DNA of 61,591 nt from an uncultured Pelagibacteraceae bacterium (GCA_902576785.1 CACGWC010000007.1:1-61591), one strand, 5' to 3'. Counted from the stretch's first letter, positions 16,859-26,083 are shown. Notes: generated by a model not told the origin, from the sequence alone. Translations and numbers: made by a program.

Positions 16859-17342
16859 TTTTCTATTTTTATTTACATTTGTAGCAACAAATTACTTACT
16901 ATCAGAAACAATCATAATTTCAGATAACATTAAAATAATTGATGGTGATACAATTTTATTAGATAATAAAAAAATTCGTTTTTCAGGAATAGATGCTCCA
17001 GAAACCAAATTTAAAGGAAAGCAACAGTTTTGCTTAAAAAATAAAAAAAAAATTAATTGTGGAAAAATTTCAAAAAATTCTCTTACAGAAAAAATTTTAA
17101 ATAAAAAATTAAAATGTCTAATCGAGCCCCAAAAAGACTATTTTGGTAGGTATTTAGGAGAGTGTTTTATCAATAATGTGAGTGTTTCAGCTTATATGGT
17201 AAGAAATGGATTGGCCTTTGATTATCCAAAATATTCTAAAAAAAAATATTCTAAAGATCAAATTTATGCAAAAAATAATAAGTTAGGTTTATGGAGTATG
17301 GAATTTGATTATCCATGGATATGGAGAAAAAATAATAGATAA
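16830..17342 (+). CDS. Secreted thermonuclease-family protein
   Basis: Staphylococcal-nuclease-like (SNc) domain protein of 170 residues with an N-terminal hydrophobic signal (KLVSFLFLFTFVATNYL). The mature part has the SNc signature KIIDGDTILLDNKKIRFSGIDAPE with metal-binding Asp residues, QKDYFGRYLGECF and NGLAFDYPKY. It is probably exported to the periplasm, where it could degrade nucleic acid for phosphate or bases, but several family members lack demonstrated nuclease activity. The start lies inside the zeta gene (29-bp overlap) and gives a complete signal peptide. Confidence 0.85.
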   Translation: MKKQLLKLVSFLFLFTFVATNYLLSETIIISDNIKIIDGDTILLDNKKIRFSGIDAPETKFKGKQQFCLKNKKKINCGKISKNSLTEKILNKKLKCLIEPQKDYFGRYLGECFINNVSVSAYMVRNGLAFDYPKYSKKKYSKDQIYAKNNKLGLWSMEFDYPWIWRKNNR

Positions 17343-17355
17343 TTTATATTAAACT

Positions 17356-17955
17356 GTGATTCTTTTTAGAAAGTATTTTTTATTTTTTGGTCTATTATTT
17401 TTTACTGCTTGCTCATCGATACCTCAAAATACATCAGATGGCTGTTCAATATTTTCTGAGAGATATCTTTGGTATAAACACGCAAAAAAAACTGAAAAAA
17501 AGTGGGGGACACCAATTAACTTACAATTAGCAATAATAAAAATGGAATCTGATTTTGACTGGCTCGCTAAACCTGCTCGTCAAAAGTTATTTAAAGTTAT
17601 ACCTTATAAAAGACCCTCTAGTTCATTCGGATACTCACAAGCTATCAAAGGTACGTGGAAACAATATAAAGATGAGACCGGAAATAAATATGCTTTGAGA
17701 ACTAGATTTAAAGATAGTGTTGATTTTATTGGCTGGTATACAAATAAAACAGAAAAAATTTTAAAAGTTTCAAAAAAAGATGCTTTCAGACAATATATTG
17801 CTTATCATGAAGGTTGGGGAAATTATAAAAATTATAAAAGTAATCAGAAAGTTATAGTATTGGCAAAAAAAGTAGAGAGATATTCAAATAAATTCAAGAA
17901 ACAGCTTAATAAATGTAGTAAATCTTTAACTACTAGAAAATATATTATTTTTTAA
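17356..17955 (+). CDS. Lytic-transglycosylase-like lipoprotein
   Basis: GTG-started protein of 199 residues with a signal peptide and lipobox FFTACSS, so probably an outer-membrane-anchored lipoprotein. The mature region resembles the SLT (lysozyme-like) fold: INLQLAIIKMESDFDW holds the glutamate expected at the catalytic position, then SSFGYSQAIKGTWKQY and AYHEGWGNYKNY. This suggests peptidoglycan cleavage, but the match is from motif reading only. Its 3' end overlaps the end of the convergent RND pump gene by 11 bp. Confidence 0.72.
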   Translation: MILFRKYFLFFGLLFFTACSSIPQNTSDGCSIFSERYLWYKHAKKTEKKWGTPINLQLAIIKMESDFDWLAKPARQKLFKVIPYKRPSSSFGYSQAIKGTWKQYKDETGNKYALRTRFKDSVDFIGWYTNKTEKILKVSKKDAFRQYIAYHEGWGNYKNYKSNQKVIVLAKKVERYSNKFKKQLNKCSKSLTTRKYIIF

Positions 17956-20900
17956 TCAATTGCTTTTCTAGTTCCAGATCTACTGCATCTATCCTCTTGG
18001 TATTTTTTGCTAGTGTTAAATACATAGTTGGCGTTACATATAATGTAAAGAATGTAGAAATAATCATTCCACCAAAAATTGTTGATCCAACTGCTAATCT
18101 AGATGCCTCACCTGCACCTGGACCTATGTTACCTACTATAAGAGGTAACATTGCAATCATGGTGCTTAAAGAAGTCATTATGATTGGTCTTATTCTTAAT
18201 TTACAAGCTTCCATAAGTGCTTCCTCAATTTTTGCACCTGTTGTTCGAATTTGATTAGTATAGTCAACGATAAGAATGCTATTTTTAGTGGATATACCGA
18301 TTAATATAATCAAGGCAATTTGTGAAAATATATTTATCGAACTATTTAGAAATAAAATGAATACAAGACCTCCAAAAACTGCAAGAGGAACAGTCAATAT
18401 AATAATAAAGGGATGGACAAACGAATTAAAAGTAGCAGCCATTACTAAATATGCAGTTATTAATGCTAAAGCGAAAATAAGAAAAATTTCGTTACTTGTC
18501 TCTTTTAGTTCTTCGGACTTACCTTTCCAAGTAATTTGATTTTGAGGAGCAACTCGCAACATTACATCTTCTAAATATTTTATAGCTTCAGACAATGTAT
18601 ATTCTTCAGATAAAGCTGCTGATATAGTAACTGCTCGTTGTCTATTATATCTAGGTAATGATTCAGCAGTTCCTTTTTCTTCAAATTCTACCAAACTTGC
18701 AACAGACACTAATTTTCCGGTAGTTTCAGATCTTACAAAAATTTTTGATAAGCCATCTTTATCTCTTCTATCTGCTAAATACTGCTGAAGAATAATGGGG
18801 TATTCTCTTCCTTCTTTATTATATGTTGTGACCCTCTTTCCACCGTATAATGTTTCGAGTGTTCTACCTATATTTTCTATTGAAACTCCTAAATCATTTG
18901 CTCTATTTTTGTTAGTTATTAATTTTACTTCAGGTTTATTTTTTGTGTAATCACTTTCAATTCTAAACATATTTCTATTTCTTCTTAGCTCCCTTAAAAC
19001 TTGGCTTTGAATTTGTTCTAACTCTTCATAACTTGTCCCATAAATCACCATTTGGACTGGTTTATTATAGCTAGAAACTCTTATAGATTGAGGTGATATA
19101 GGAAACGCAAACGTCTCTGGTACACTAACAACTTGTCCAATAGCTTCTCTTAAAACAACTTGTGTACTCTTTTCTCTATTTTTCCATTCATCTAAAAGTG
19201 CAATTATAATAAAAGTATTATATGAAGTTGCGGACCTACCGAAACCAGGCACCCTCATAATTAATCTTTGGTAAGGGCTGTCTTCTGCTTGTAACAATTT
19301 TAATATTCTTCCCTCAATTATTTGAGCTTTTTCTTGTGTGTACTCGAATGAGCTTCCTTCATCTGTAGAGCCAATTATTAAATAAGCTCCTCTATCTTCT
19401 AGTGGTATCAATTCTTTTTTTGTGAAGTTAAACAAATATACTGAGGCTGCAATTAACAGAATTATAAATATCGAAATTGTTTTTTGTTTATTAATCCAAA
19501 ATTTTAAGGTGTCGGTATAAAATTCTGTAAAAGATTTAAATCCATTATTGAATTTTTTTACAAAAAAATTAATTTTTTCTTTTTTATTTAAAAACTTACT
19601 TCCTAACATTGGTGAAAGGGTTAAAGCCACAAATGAAGAAACAACAATTGAGAAAGATAGTGCTATTGCAGTTTCCTTAAACAAGGTACCAGCTATACCC
19701 TCAATAAAAATTAAAGGTAAAAAAACTGCAACTAAGATTAAAGTTGTAGCTATTATTGCAAATGTTATTTGTCTTGAGCCTTTATAAGCAGCTACAAGTG
19801 GTGTTTCTCCTTTTTCAATTCTTGTATAAATTGCATCTGTCATTATTACAGAATCATCAGTAATTATTCCGATTGCTAAAATAAAACTTAGGAGAACAAA
19901 TATATTTATTGAAAGATCAAATATATATAAACCTAAAAATGAACCTATTAAACTTACTGGCAAAGCTACAGCTGGTACAATTACAGCTTTTAGGTTTCCT
20001 AAAAACAAGTAAATTATTACCACGACCAAAATAAAAGCAATAATTAAACTTTTATAAACTTCCTGTATTGCAGTTCCTACGTAAGTTGCTCTATTAAACG
20101 CTATCTCTAACTTTAAACCATCTGGTAAAGACTGATTTAAAACATTTATTTTCTCTTTAATTTGATTTGAAAGTTCAACAGTTGATGCTCCACTTTTTGC
20201 GTATATTCCAATCCCAACTGTTTTTAAATTAGCCGCATTTTTTCTTTGAGCTTTAAATAAAGTTTTCTCAGAAACTGGACCAAGCTCAACATTTGCAACA
20301 TCAGAAAGGGTTGTGACTTTATCTTTGTTTTTCTTAAGAGGAAGCTGTTTGATTGTTTCAATATTAGAGTAAGATTTATCAATATTAAGAGTTAAATCTT
20401 TGTTGCTAGCCTCTAAAGTTCCGGCGGGGATGTTTATATTTTCATTTCTTAATGCTCTCTCCACTTCTTGAATAGTAAGATTATTTGCTGCTAATTTGAT
20501 AGGATCTACCCAAACTCTTACACTTAGTTCTCTTAACCCACCGACTAAAATTCTACCAACATTTGGTACACTCGAAAAGGCATCTATAAGATATCTTTCT
20601 GCATAATCACCTAAATCTAAATCATTCCAAGTTGGTGAGGATAGTGCAACCCACATTGTAGTTGTAAAACCTGCTGCTTGTTTCAAAATTTGAGGTGGGT
20701 TTGCTTGATCTGGTAAATTATCTGCAACTCTTGATACTCTCTCTCTTATGTCATTTGCTGCATCATCTAAATCTATATCTGTATTAAAATAAATATTTAT
20801 TCTACTTCTTCCATTAAGCGAACTAGAGTCAATGTTCTTAATTCCTTCCGCTCCTCCTATAACATCTTCTATTTTTTGTGTTATCTCTTCATCAACAATT

Positions 20901-21073
20901 TCAGCTGAAGCAGATTTATAATCGGTTTGTACCTGTACCACTGGAGGCTGAATGCCATCTGGTAATTCTCTAACAGGTAATTCCCAAAATACAAAAATTC
21001 CAAAAATAATTAGTATCATTGACATTACCCATGCAACGACAGGTCTTTTAATACTAACTTCAGTTATATACAT
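17945..21073 (-). CDS. RND efflux pump, inner-membrane transporter (HAE-1/AcrB type)
   Basis: Proton-driven export pump of 1042 residues with the twelve-helix, two-repeat RND layout and large periplasmic loops after TM1 and TM7. The N-terminus ITEVSIKRPVVAWV and the porter motifs ELPDGIQPPVVQVQTDY are family-typical. The TM4 proton-relay pair is intact as Asp406-Asp407 in GIITDDSVIMTD, matching AcrB Asp407/Asp408. The adaptor is encoded just upstream (7-bp gap), but no outer-membrane channel gene follows, so a TolC-like channel from elsewhere must be used. Substrates cannot be read from sequence. Confidence 0.93.
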   Translation of the reverse strand: MYITEVSIKRPVVAWVMSMILIIFGIFVFWELPVRELPDGIQPPVVQVQTDYKSASAEIVDEEITQKIEDVIGGAEGIKNIDSSSLNGRSRINIYFNTDIDLDDAANDIRERVSRVADNLPDQANPPQILKQAAGFTTTMWVALSSPTWNDLDLGDYAERYLIDAFSSVPNVGRILVGGLRELSVRVWVDPIKLAANNLTIQEVERALRNENINIPAGTLEASNKDLTLNIDKSYSNIETIKQLPLKKNKDKVTTLSDVANVELGPVSEKTLFKAQRKNAANLKTVGIGIYAKSGASTVELSNQIKEKINVLNQSLPDGLKLEIAFNRATYVGTAIQEVYKSLIIAFILVVVIIYLFLGNLKAVIVPAVALPVSLIGSFLGLYIFDLSINIFVLLSFILAIGIITDDSVIMTDAIYTRIEKGETPLVAAYKGSRQITFAIIATTLILVAVFLPLIFIEGIAGTLFKETAIALSFSIVVSSFVALTLSPMLGSKFLNKKEKINFFVKKFNNGFKSFTEFYTDTLKFWINKQKTISIFIILLIAASVYLFNFTKKELIPLEDRGAYLIIGSTDEGSSFEYTQEKAQIIEGRILKLLQAEDSPYQRLIMRVPGFGRSATSYNTFIIIALLDEWKNREKSTQVVLREAIGQVVSVPETFAFPISPQSIRVSSYNKPVQMVIYGTSYEELEQIQSQVLRELRRNRNMFRIESDYTKNKPEVKLITNKNRANDLGVSIENIGRTLETLYGGKRVTTYNKEGREYPIILQQYLADRRDKDGLSKIFVRSETTGKLVSVASLVEFEEKGTAESLPRYNRQRAVTISAALSEEYTLSEAIKYLEDVMLRVAPQNQITWKGKSEELKETSNEIFLIFALALITAYLVMAATFNSFVHPFIIILTVPLAVFGGLVFILFLNSSINIFSQIALIILIGISTKNSILIVDYTNQIRTTGAKIEEALMEACKLRIRPIIMTSLSTMIAMLPLIVGNIGPGAGEASRLAVGSTIFGGMIISTFFTLYVTPTMYLTLAKNTKRIDAVDLELEKQLIKK

Positions 21074-21080
21074 GTATTAA

Positions 21081-22097
21081 TTATTTTTTATTTTCTTGTT
21101 TTTCAGAGTCAGACTTTTTAAATATATTTAATTTTTGTAACCACGCAAACATACCATTCTTGTTTTCTTTAGTGTCTTTTTTCTTTTTTCCACCCCAACT
21201 AGATTTGTTTTGATTAGCTACTTTAGCACCCTTTTCTATAGGTCTTATTGTTAGATTTGGTCTGACTTTTTTTGTACCTTCAGCAACAACTTTGTCACCA
21301 ACTTTTAGACCATTTAAAACTTCAACAAAACCCAGGTATCTATCGCCGGTATCAATATTTGTTTTTAATACTTTATTTTTTTCGTCAACTTTATAGATAA
21401 ATATATTATCACCTTCCACTATTGTGCTGGTATCTGGGATACTTAAGCTTTCTCTTGTATCATATTTTATTGAAATTTCTAAAAATGAGCCAGGCAAAAT
21501 TTCACCAGATGTATTATCCATTTTTATCCTTGTTGGTAATGATCTAGTATCCTCACTAATTCGACTAGCTAACGAGTCAACTTCACCTTTATATGTTTTA
21601 TCTTTATATCCAGAAAATTTTATATCAACAGGTAAACCAACTTTAATAAATGGTACAAACATTTCAGGTATATCTACATCACAATAGATAATACTGGTAT
21701 TTTCGAGATTAACTAAGATTGAAGATTTTGAAACTTCGATGTCTTCTGAAAATTCTCTTTTTCCAATTGTTCCATCAAACTGAGCAGTAATTTTTCTATT
21801 TTTAAGTTCTGCAATTACATCACCTTTTTTTACTTTTTGATTGAAGTTGATAGGTTTAAGTATTTCATACTTCTCAATTTTATAGGATTGTGTTTTAAAT
21901 GGTCTTGCTGTTCCGTATGTGCTTATTAAATTTTCAAAAACTCTATTTTCAGCTGCAGTAACAATTATTCCTGGAGGTGGTCTTTTACTAAATTTCTTCT
22001 TAAAATGATTTCCAATCATTGTTCTACCAACAATCACTGTAGCTATAATTAAAAAGAAAATTATTATTATGCTTGTAATTTTTGTTGATCTTTTCAT
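21081..22097 (-). CDS. RND efflux periplasmic adaptor (membrane fusion protein)
   Basis: Links the RND pump to an outer-membrane channel. The 338-residue protein has an N-terminal membrane anchor (ITSIIIIFFLIIATVIVG), then lipoyl and beta-barrel segments: FNQKVKKGDVIAELKNRKITAQFDGTIGKREF, DIPEMFVPFIKVGLPVDIKFSGY, and the LNGLKVGDKVVAEGTKKVRP close. The coiled-coil hairpin seems short, since the two lipoyl halves nearly adjoin. The last 45 residues are Lys/Asn-rich and probably unstructured. It is the first gene of the pump pair. Confidence 0.9.
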   Translation of the reverse strand: MKRSTKITSIIIIFFLIIATVIVGRTMIGNHFKKKFSKRPPPGIIVTAAENRVFENLISTYGTARPFKTQSYKIEKYEILKPINFNQKVKKGDVIAELKNRKITAQFDGTIGKREFSEDIEVSKSSILVNLENTSIIYCDVDIPEMFVPFIKVGLPVDIKFSGYKDKTYKGEVDSLASRISEDTRSLPTRIKMDNTSGEILPGSFLEISIKYDTRESLSIPDTSTIVEGDNIFIYKVDEKNKVLKTNIDTGDRYLGFVEVLNGLKVGDKVVAEGTKKVRPNLTIRPIEKGAKVANQNKSSWGGKKKKDTKENKNGMFAWLQKLNIFKKSDSEKQENKK

Positions 22098-22100
22098 ATT

Positions 22101-22913
22101 CTATATTTTACCATATTCAGCCCATGAGCCATCATAAATGACTGGAAGATACTTATTATTTACTTGAGAATATGCAAGTGCCAAAACACATGCTGTGATC
22201 CCAGAACCGCATGAAAACACAACATTTACTGGGTCATTTAAAGATAAATCGTTAAAATAAGAAGAAATTTCAGATTTACTTTTAAAAGTAAAATCGTCAT
22301 TAATAAGGGTTTTAAACGGTAAGCAAATTGAATTAGGTATTGAACCACTTCTTACATTTTTTCTTGGGTCTGGAGTTAAACCAGTAAAACGATCTTTGCT
22401 TCTCGCATCAACTAAATCAAATTTTTTTTTAATTATATTTTGATCAATCTGATCTTTACTCTTAACCATTTCATTATTTTCTTTTGCTTTGTAGCTGGTT
22501 ATTTGAATAATTTCATTGTTATCAGAAGTTATTCTTTTTTCTTTTTTCCATTTATTAAAACCTCCATCTAAAACATGTACTTTCTTTTTATCATGGCCAA
22601 AGTAAATTAAATTAAACCATACTCTACAAGCACTTAAAACATCAGAATTATCATAAATCACAATTTCGTCTTCGTTAGATATGCCCATAGATGATAGTAT
22701 ATTTTCCCACGAACTAATGTCCGTTAACATATGCGGTAAGTCGGTTGATTTATTACAATTTTCATCAATATCAAAAAAAATTGAATTTGGTATATGCTCT
22801 TTATTAAATTCTTCTTTACCACTTCTTTTTGTTGCAGGCATATGCCAAGAGCCATCAATTATTTTTACATTTGAGAGATTTTTTTCTAGCCGCTCAGTTG
22901 ATATAAGTGACAT
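22101..22913 (-). CDS. sseA: 3-mercaptopyruvate/thiosulfate sulfurtransferase
   Basis: Two-domain rhodanese of 270 residues. The N-terminal domain (KIIDGSWHMPATKR, HIPNSIFFDID) is non-catalytic; the C-terminal domain carries the active-site loop FSCGSGITACVLALA with Cys235. CGSGxTA points to mercaptopyruvate sulfurtransferase, while thiosulfate enzymes usually have CRxGx[RT]. The protein may provide sulfane sulfur or degrade mercaptopyruvate. It overlaps msrA by one base, so both are probably cotranscribed. Confidence 0.88.
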   Translation of the reverse strand: MSLISTERLEKNLSNVKIIDGSWHMPATKRSGKEEFNKEHIPNSIFFDIDENCNKSTDLPHMLTDISSWENILSSMGISNEDEIVIYDNSDVLSACRVWFNLIYFGHDKKKVHVLDGGFNKWKKEKRITSDNNEIIQITSYKAKENNEMVKSKDQIDQNIIKKKFDLVDARSKDRFTGLTPDPRKNVRSGSIPNSICLPFKTLINDDFTFKSKSEISSYFNDLSLNDPVNVVFSCGSGITACVLALAYSQVNNKYLPVIYDGSWAEYGKI

Positions 22914-23359
22914 TAAAAACTTTTTTCCAAATATTTCTGATGATAATCTTCGGCTTTGTTATAATTTTTTGATTTTGATATTTTGGTAACGATTTTACCC
23001 TTAAATTTTTCATTAATTTCTTTCAATACTTTGTTAGCGATTTTATTTTGATTTTCATCATGAACAAATATTTCACTTCTATACTGAGTACCTACATCTG
23101 GACCTTGCCGGTTTAAAGTAGTCGGGTCATGAAATTCAAAAAAATTTCTTATTATTTCCTCATAAGAAATTTTAGTATTGTCAAATTCAACTTTAACTAC
23201 TTCAGCGTGATTGGTATCACCATAACATACTTCTTTATAAGATGTTTTCTCAGTATTACCTCCACAATATCCAACCTCTGTATTTATTACTCCATCTAAC
23301 TTGCTAAATTTTATTTCAGGTCCCCAAAAACATCCAAGTGCTAAAGTTGCTATTTCCAT
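22913..23359 (-). CDS. msrA: Peptide methionine (S)-S-oxide reductase
   Basis: Repairs oxidised methionine. The active-site motif LGCFWGPE puts the catalytic cysteine at Cys10; VGYCGGNTEKTSY, HAEVVKVEFD, FFEFHDPTTLNRQGPDVGTQYRS and the C-terminal AEDYHQKYLEK are family signatures. The 148-residue form starts almost at the active site and lacks a C-terminal resolving-cysteine tail. It is divergent from an EamA transporter with only 34 bp between starts. Confidence 0.94.
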   Translation of the reverse strand: MEIATLALGCFWGPEIKFSKLDGVINTEVGYCGGNTEKTSYKEVCYGDTNHAEVVKVEFDNTKISYEEIIRNFFEFHDPTTLNRQGPDVGTQYRSEIFVHDENQNKIANKVLKEINEKFKGKIVTKISKSKNYNKAEDYHQKYLEKSF

Positions 23360-23393
23360 TGCTAAAAATTTTAATTAATTTAAAGTTATTATC

Positions 23394-24275
23394 ATGCTTT
23401 CCAAAAATCAATTAGGCTTTTTTTACATGTTTTTATCAGTATGTGCCTTTTCATTTATGGATGTTATAGTCAAGTGGTCATCAGATTATCCAATTGGACA
23501 GGTAATGTTCTTTAGAGGTCTATTTGGTATTTTGCCAATTATTTTTTTAATTCCCAAGACAAGATTTAGAGATTTTTATAAAACAAATAGACCAGGTTTA
23601 CATTTAATTAGATGTTGTTCAGGACTGATAGCTTTAGCTGCAATATTTTTGGCACTAAGAAACCTACCACTTGCAACAGTGACAAGTATTTCATTTGCTG
23701 CACCTATATTTACAACTTTGCTATCAATATTTTTACTAAGTGAGAAAGTAGGAGTATATAGATGGGCTGCAGTATTTGTTGGTTTTATTGGTGTTTTAGT
23801 AATTACCCAACCAGGATTTTCTAGCTTAAATATTTATTATTTATTTCCAATAATCTTTTGTATTGGAATGTCTTACGTTGCAATTACAATTAGAAAACTT
23901 TCATCCACAGAACCAGTCTGGTTGATCTCATTCTTTTTTTCTTTTGCAATTACAATTGTTGGAGTTTTATCAATACCATTTGGGTGGATCATGCCAACTT
24001 TCAATGATTTCTTACTATTATGTACAATTGGCTTGTTGGGAGGAACAGCTAATTTATTATTAAGTCAATCATATAAATTATCCGAGGTTTCTCTGGTTAC
24101 ACCTCTTAAATATTCAGGATTAATATTTGCAATATCTTTTGGATATTTTATTTGGGATGAAATTCCCACAATTAAAACATTGATGGGTGCTTCACTGGTA
24201 ATAATATCATCAATCATTATATTTCGAAGAGAAATATATTTAAATAAACAAGTAACGGTAAGTAGAAATGAGTAA
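23394..24275 (+). CDS. EamA/DMT-family transporter
   Basis: Predicted inner-membrane metabolite transporter with ten hydrophobic segments in 293 residues, in two EamA repeats. Typical wording includes SVCAFSFMDVIVKW at TM1, MFFRGLFGILP, LRNLPLATVTSISFAAPIFTTLLSIFLLSEKVG and LTPLKYSGLIFAISFGYFIWDEIPT in the second repeat. Substrates of this family range from amino acids to nucleosides and cannot be predicted here. It overlaps the following glycosylase gene by 8 bp. Confidence 0.88.
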   Translation: MLSKNQLGFFYMFLSVCAFSFMDVIVKWSSDYPIGQVMFFRGLFGILPIIFLIPKTRFRDFYKTNRPGLHLIRCCSGLIALAAIFLALRNLPLATVTSISFAAPIFTTLLSIFLLSEKVGVYRWAAVFVGFIGVLVITQPGFSSLNIYYLFPIIFCIGMSYVAITIRKLSSTEPVWLISFFFSFAITIVGVLSIPFGWIMPTFNDFLLLCTIGLLGGTANLLLSQSYKLSEVSLVTPLKYSGLIFAISFGYFIWDEIPTIKTLMGASLVIISSIIIFRREIYLNKQVTVSRNE

Positions 24276-24894
24276 GGCACCGACATATTGGAAAAAAGCT
24301 AGAATATATCTTTCAAAAAAAGATAGTATTATGAGATCATTGATTAAAAAATATAAAGATAATAATTTAACTACTAGAAAAGATGTCTTTTATTCTTTAT
24401 GCAAAAGTATAATAGGACAACAAATAAGTGTTGCTGCTGCAGACTCTGTCTTCAAAAAATTTGAATTGGCATGTAAAAAAAAAATTAATCCAAAAATTGT
24501 TTCAAAGCTTAAAACATCACAACTTAAAAAATGCGGTCTTAGTCGTCAAAAAATAAGGGGTATCTTGGAAATGTCTCAAAAATTTAAAGATAAAAGTTTT
24601 AACCCAAGATTAATTTCGAAAATGAGCGATGAAGAAGCAATTATATACCTATCAACTTTAAGACAAATTGGAAGATGGTCAGCAGAGATGATTTTGTTAT
24701 TTACTTATAATAGGTCTAATATCTGGCCAGTTCAGGATATTGGGTTATTAAGAGCAATATCAAACAACTATAAAAAAAAATATTTTCCACCTGAAATTTT
24801 TGTAAAAAAGCTTCAAAAAAGATTTTCTCCATACTGCTCTGTTGCCACTTGGTATTTGTGGCGTTCAATTGATGACGATACTATTCAGTATTAG
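24268..24894 (+). CDS. DNA-3-methyladenine glycosylase, AlkA/HhH-GPD type
   Basis: Base-excision repair glycosylase removing alkylated bases. The 208-residue protein has the helix-hairpin-helix GPD core: SLCKSIIGQQISVAAADSVF, LRQIGRWSAEMILLFTYNR and the catalytic aspartate Asp157 in IWPVQDIGLLRA. It lacks the N-terminal beta domain of Escherichia coli AlkA, as in the shorter AlkA2/MAG branch. The gene ends 14 bp inside the convergent DUF1330 gene. Confidence 0.88.
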   Translation: MSKAPTYWKKARIYLSKKDSIMRSLIKKYKDNNLTTRKDVFYSLCKSIIGQQISVAAADSVFKKFELACKKKINPKIVSKLKTSQLKKCGLSRQKIRGILEMSQKFKDKSFNPRLISKMSDEEAIIYLSTLRQIGRWSAEMILLFTYNRSNIWPVQDIGLLRAISNNYKKKYFPPEIFVKKLQKRFSPYCSVATWYLWRSIDDDTIQY

Positions 24895-25177
24895 TACCCT
24901 CCACAATAAACATATGTCTTTTTGTAGTTTGTTCTGCATAAGACCAAGCTTTTAAATAATCTTCTGAGTCATGACAAGATATGGCCATGTCATAACTGGG
25001 AAATTCCCAAATGACAGTCCTTAATATTTTGTCACCACTATAATATTTTAGTTTGCCTCCTCTAACTACAGGAGTACCACCAAATTTTTTTATAACTGGT
25101 ATTGCATTTTCACCATATTTTTTTAGGTTATCTTGGTTTGAAATCTCTGTATACAAACTCACCCAATATGCCTTCAT
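24881..25177 (-). CDS. DUF1330 family protein, copy B
   Basis: Small dimeric alpha-beta barrel type protein of 98 residues; function of the family is unknown. Features are the opening MKAYWVSLYTEI, the central IWEFPSYDMAISCHDSEDYLKAWSY and a C-terminal hydrophobic strand. It lies 18 bp downstream of a clearly related but diverged neighbour, so the pair looks like an old tandem duplication that may form a heterodimer. Confidence 0.85.
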   Translation of the reverse strand: MKAYWVSLYTEISNQDNLKKYGENAIPVIKKFGGTPVVRGGKLKYYSGDKILRTVIWEFPSYDMAISCHDSEDYLKAWSYAEQTTKRHMFIVEGTNTE

Positions 25178-25195
25178 ATTTGCCTCATTTCTAAG

Positions 25196-25486
25196 TTATT
25201 CCATTCCTTCAAATATCATATGTTCTCTAATTACATTATCTTTAAGATATGTTCTTGCCTCAACATATTCTTCAGAATCGTAGCATTGTTTAGCAGTTTC
25301 CACGTCTGGGAACTCTGCAAGTGCTATTCTAACCATTTCTCTACCCTCAAGTGCAATGTTATTAGCACTTCGAGCTAAAATTTTTCCAGAATGTTTTAAT
25401 ACAGCTTCCTTTGCTTTATCTGCATATTTTTTCATTCTTTCAGGGTCTTTAATTTCACTGTAAGTTGCAATCCAGTAACCTTTCAT
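25196..25486 (-). CDS. DUF1330 family protein, copy A
   Basis: Sibling of the next gene: 96 residues, opening MKGYWIATYSEI, with EFPDVETAKQCYDSEEYVEA matching the family core. Both keep the EFP...A..C.DSE.Y..A pattern. Function unknown. It has a good Shine-Dalgarno sequence (AAGGAGAATT before ATG). It is divergent from the phosphoribosyltransferase gene with only 27 bp between starts. Confidence 0.85.
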   Translation of the reverse strand: MKGYWIATYSEIKDPERMKKYADKAKEAVLKHSGKILARSANNIALEGREMVRIALAEFPDVETAKQCYDSEEYVEARTYLKDNVIREHMIFEGME

Positions 25487-25513
25487 AATTCTCCTTTTTA
25501 ATTTTTTTTTTTT

Positions 25514-26050
25514 ATGTTACCAAATTTTATGGCAGAAAAATTAATAATCAATTATGAAGATTATAAATTAGCAGTTGAAAAGTTAGCTCTTACAATTGAA
25601 AAAAATTACAAACCATCTGTTTTAGTCGGAATAATGAGGGGTGCAGCACCTATAATTGATATGCTATCAAGAATATTTAAATTGCCCACTGCTTATGTTG
25701 TTATTCAAAGTTATTCTGGAGAAACTGTAGAAAATAAACAGGGCGAACTTATTTTTGCAAGAGATATAAGCTCAATAGCTAAAAATGAAGACTTTAAAAA
25801 TGTTTTATTAGTTGATGATTTATCCGATACTGGACTTACATTAAATGAAAGTATTAAATGGTTAAAAAATTATGCTCCAGTGAAAAACCATATTCAAGAA
25901 ATAAAAACAGCTTGTCTTTGGAAAAAAAAATCCTCTTCTTTTACTCCAGATTTTTGTCCAATTTTACTAGATGGAGATCCTTGGATAGTTCAACCTTCAG
26001 AATATTATGATGAAATAGATATTAATGGTTTAAAGAAAAAACATTCATAA
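25514..26050 (+). CDS. Purine-type phosphoribosyltransferase
   Basis: Type I PRTase fold enzyme of 178 residues; probably salvages xanthine, guanine or hypoxanthine to the nucleotide. The PRPP loop VLLVDDLSDTGLTL and the N-terminal substrate segment VLVGIMRGAAPIIDMLSRIF are clear; the C-terminal hood ILLDGDPWIVQPSEYYDE resembles Gpt/Xpt proteins. The start is uncertain: ATG 25514 or ATG 25529, neither with a Shine-Dalgarno sequence. It faces a BMP-type nucleoside importer across a shared terminator, which fits purine salvage. Confidence 0.82.
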   Translation: MLPNFMAEKLIINYEDYKLAVEKLALTIEKNYKPSVLVGIMRGAAPIIDMLSRIFKLPTAYVVIQSYSGETVENKQGELIFARDISSIAKNEDFKNVLLVDDLSDTGLTLNESIKWLKNYAPVKNHIQEIKTACLWKKKSSSFTPDFCPILLDGDPWIVQPSEYYDEIDINGLKKKHS

Positions 26051-26083
26051 AAAAAAGGCCAACTATATAAGTTGGCCCTTTTT
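26051..26083. terminator. Bidirectional Rho-independent terminator
   Basis: GGCCAAC and GTTGGCC form a perfect 7-bp stem with a 7-base loop, flanked by six A residues on one side and CTTTTT on the other. It serves the phosphoribosyltransferase on the plus strand and the BMP protein gene on the minus strand. Confidence 0.9.
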
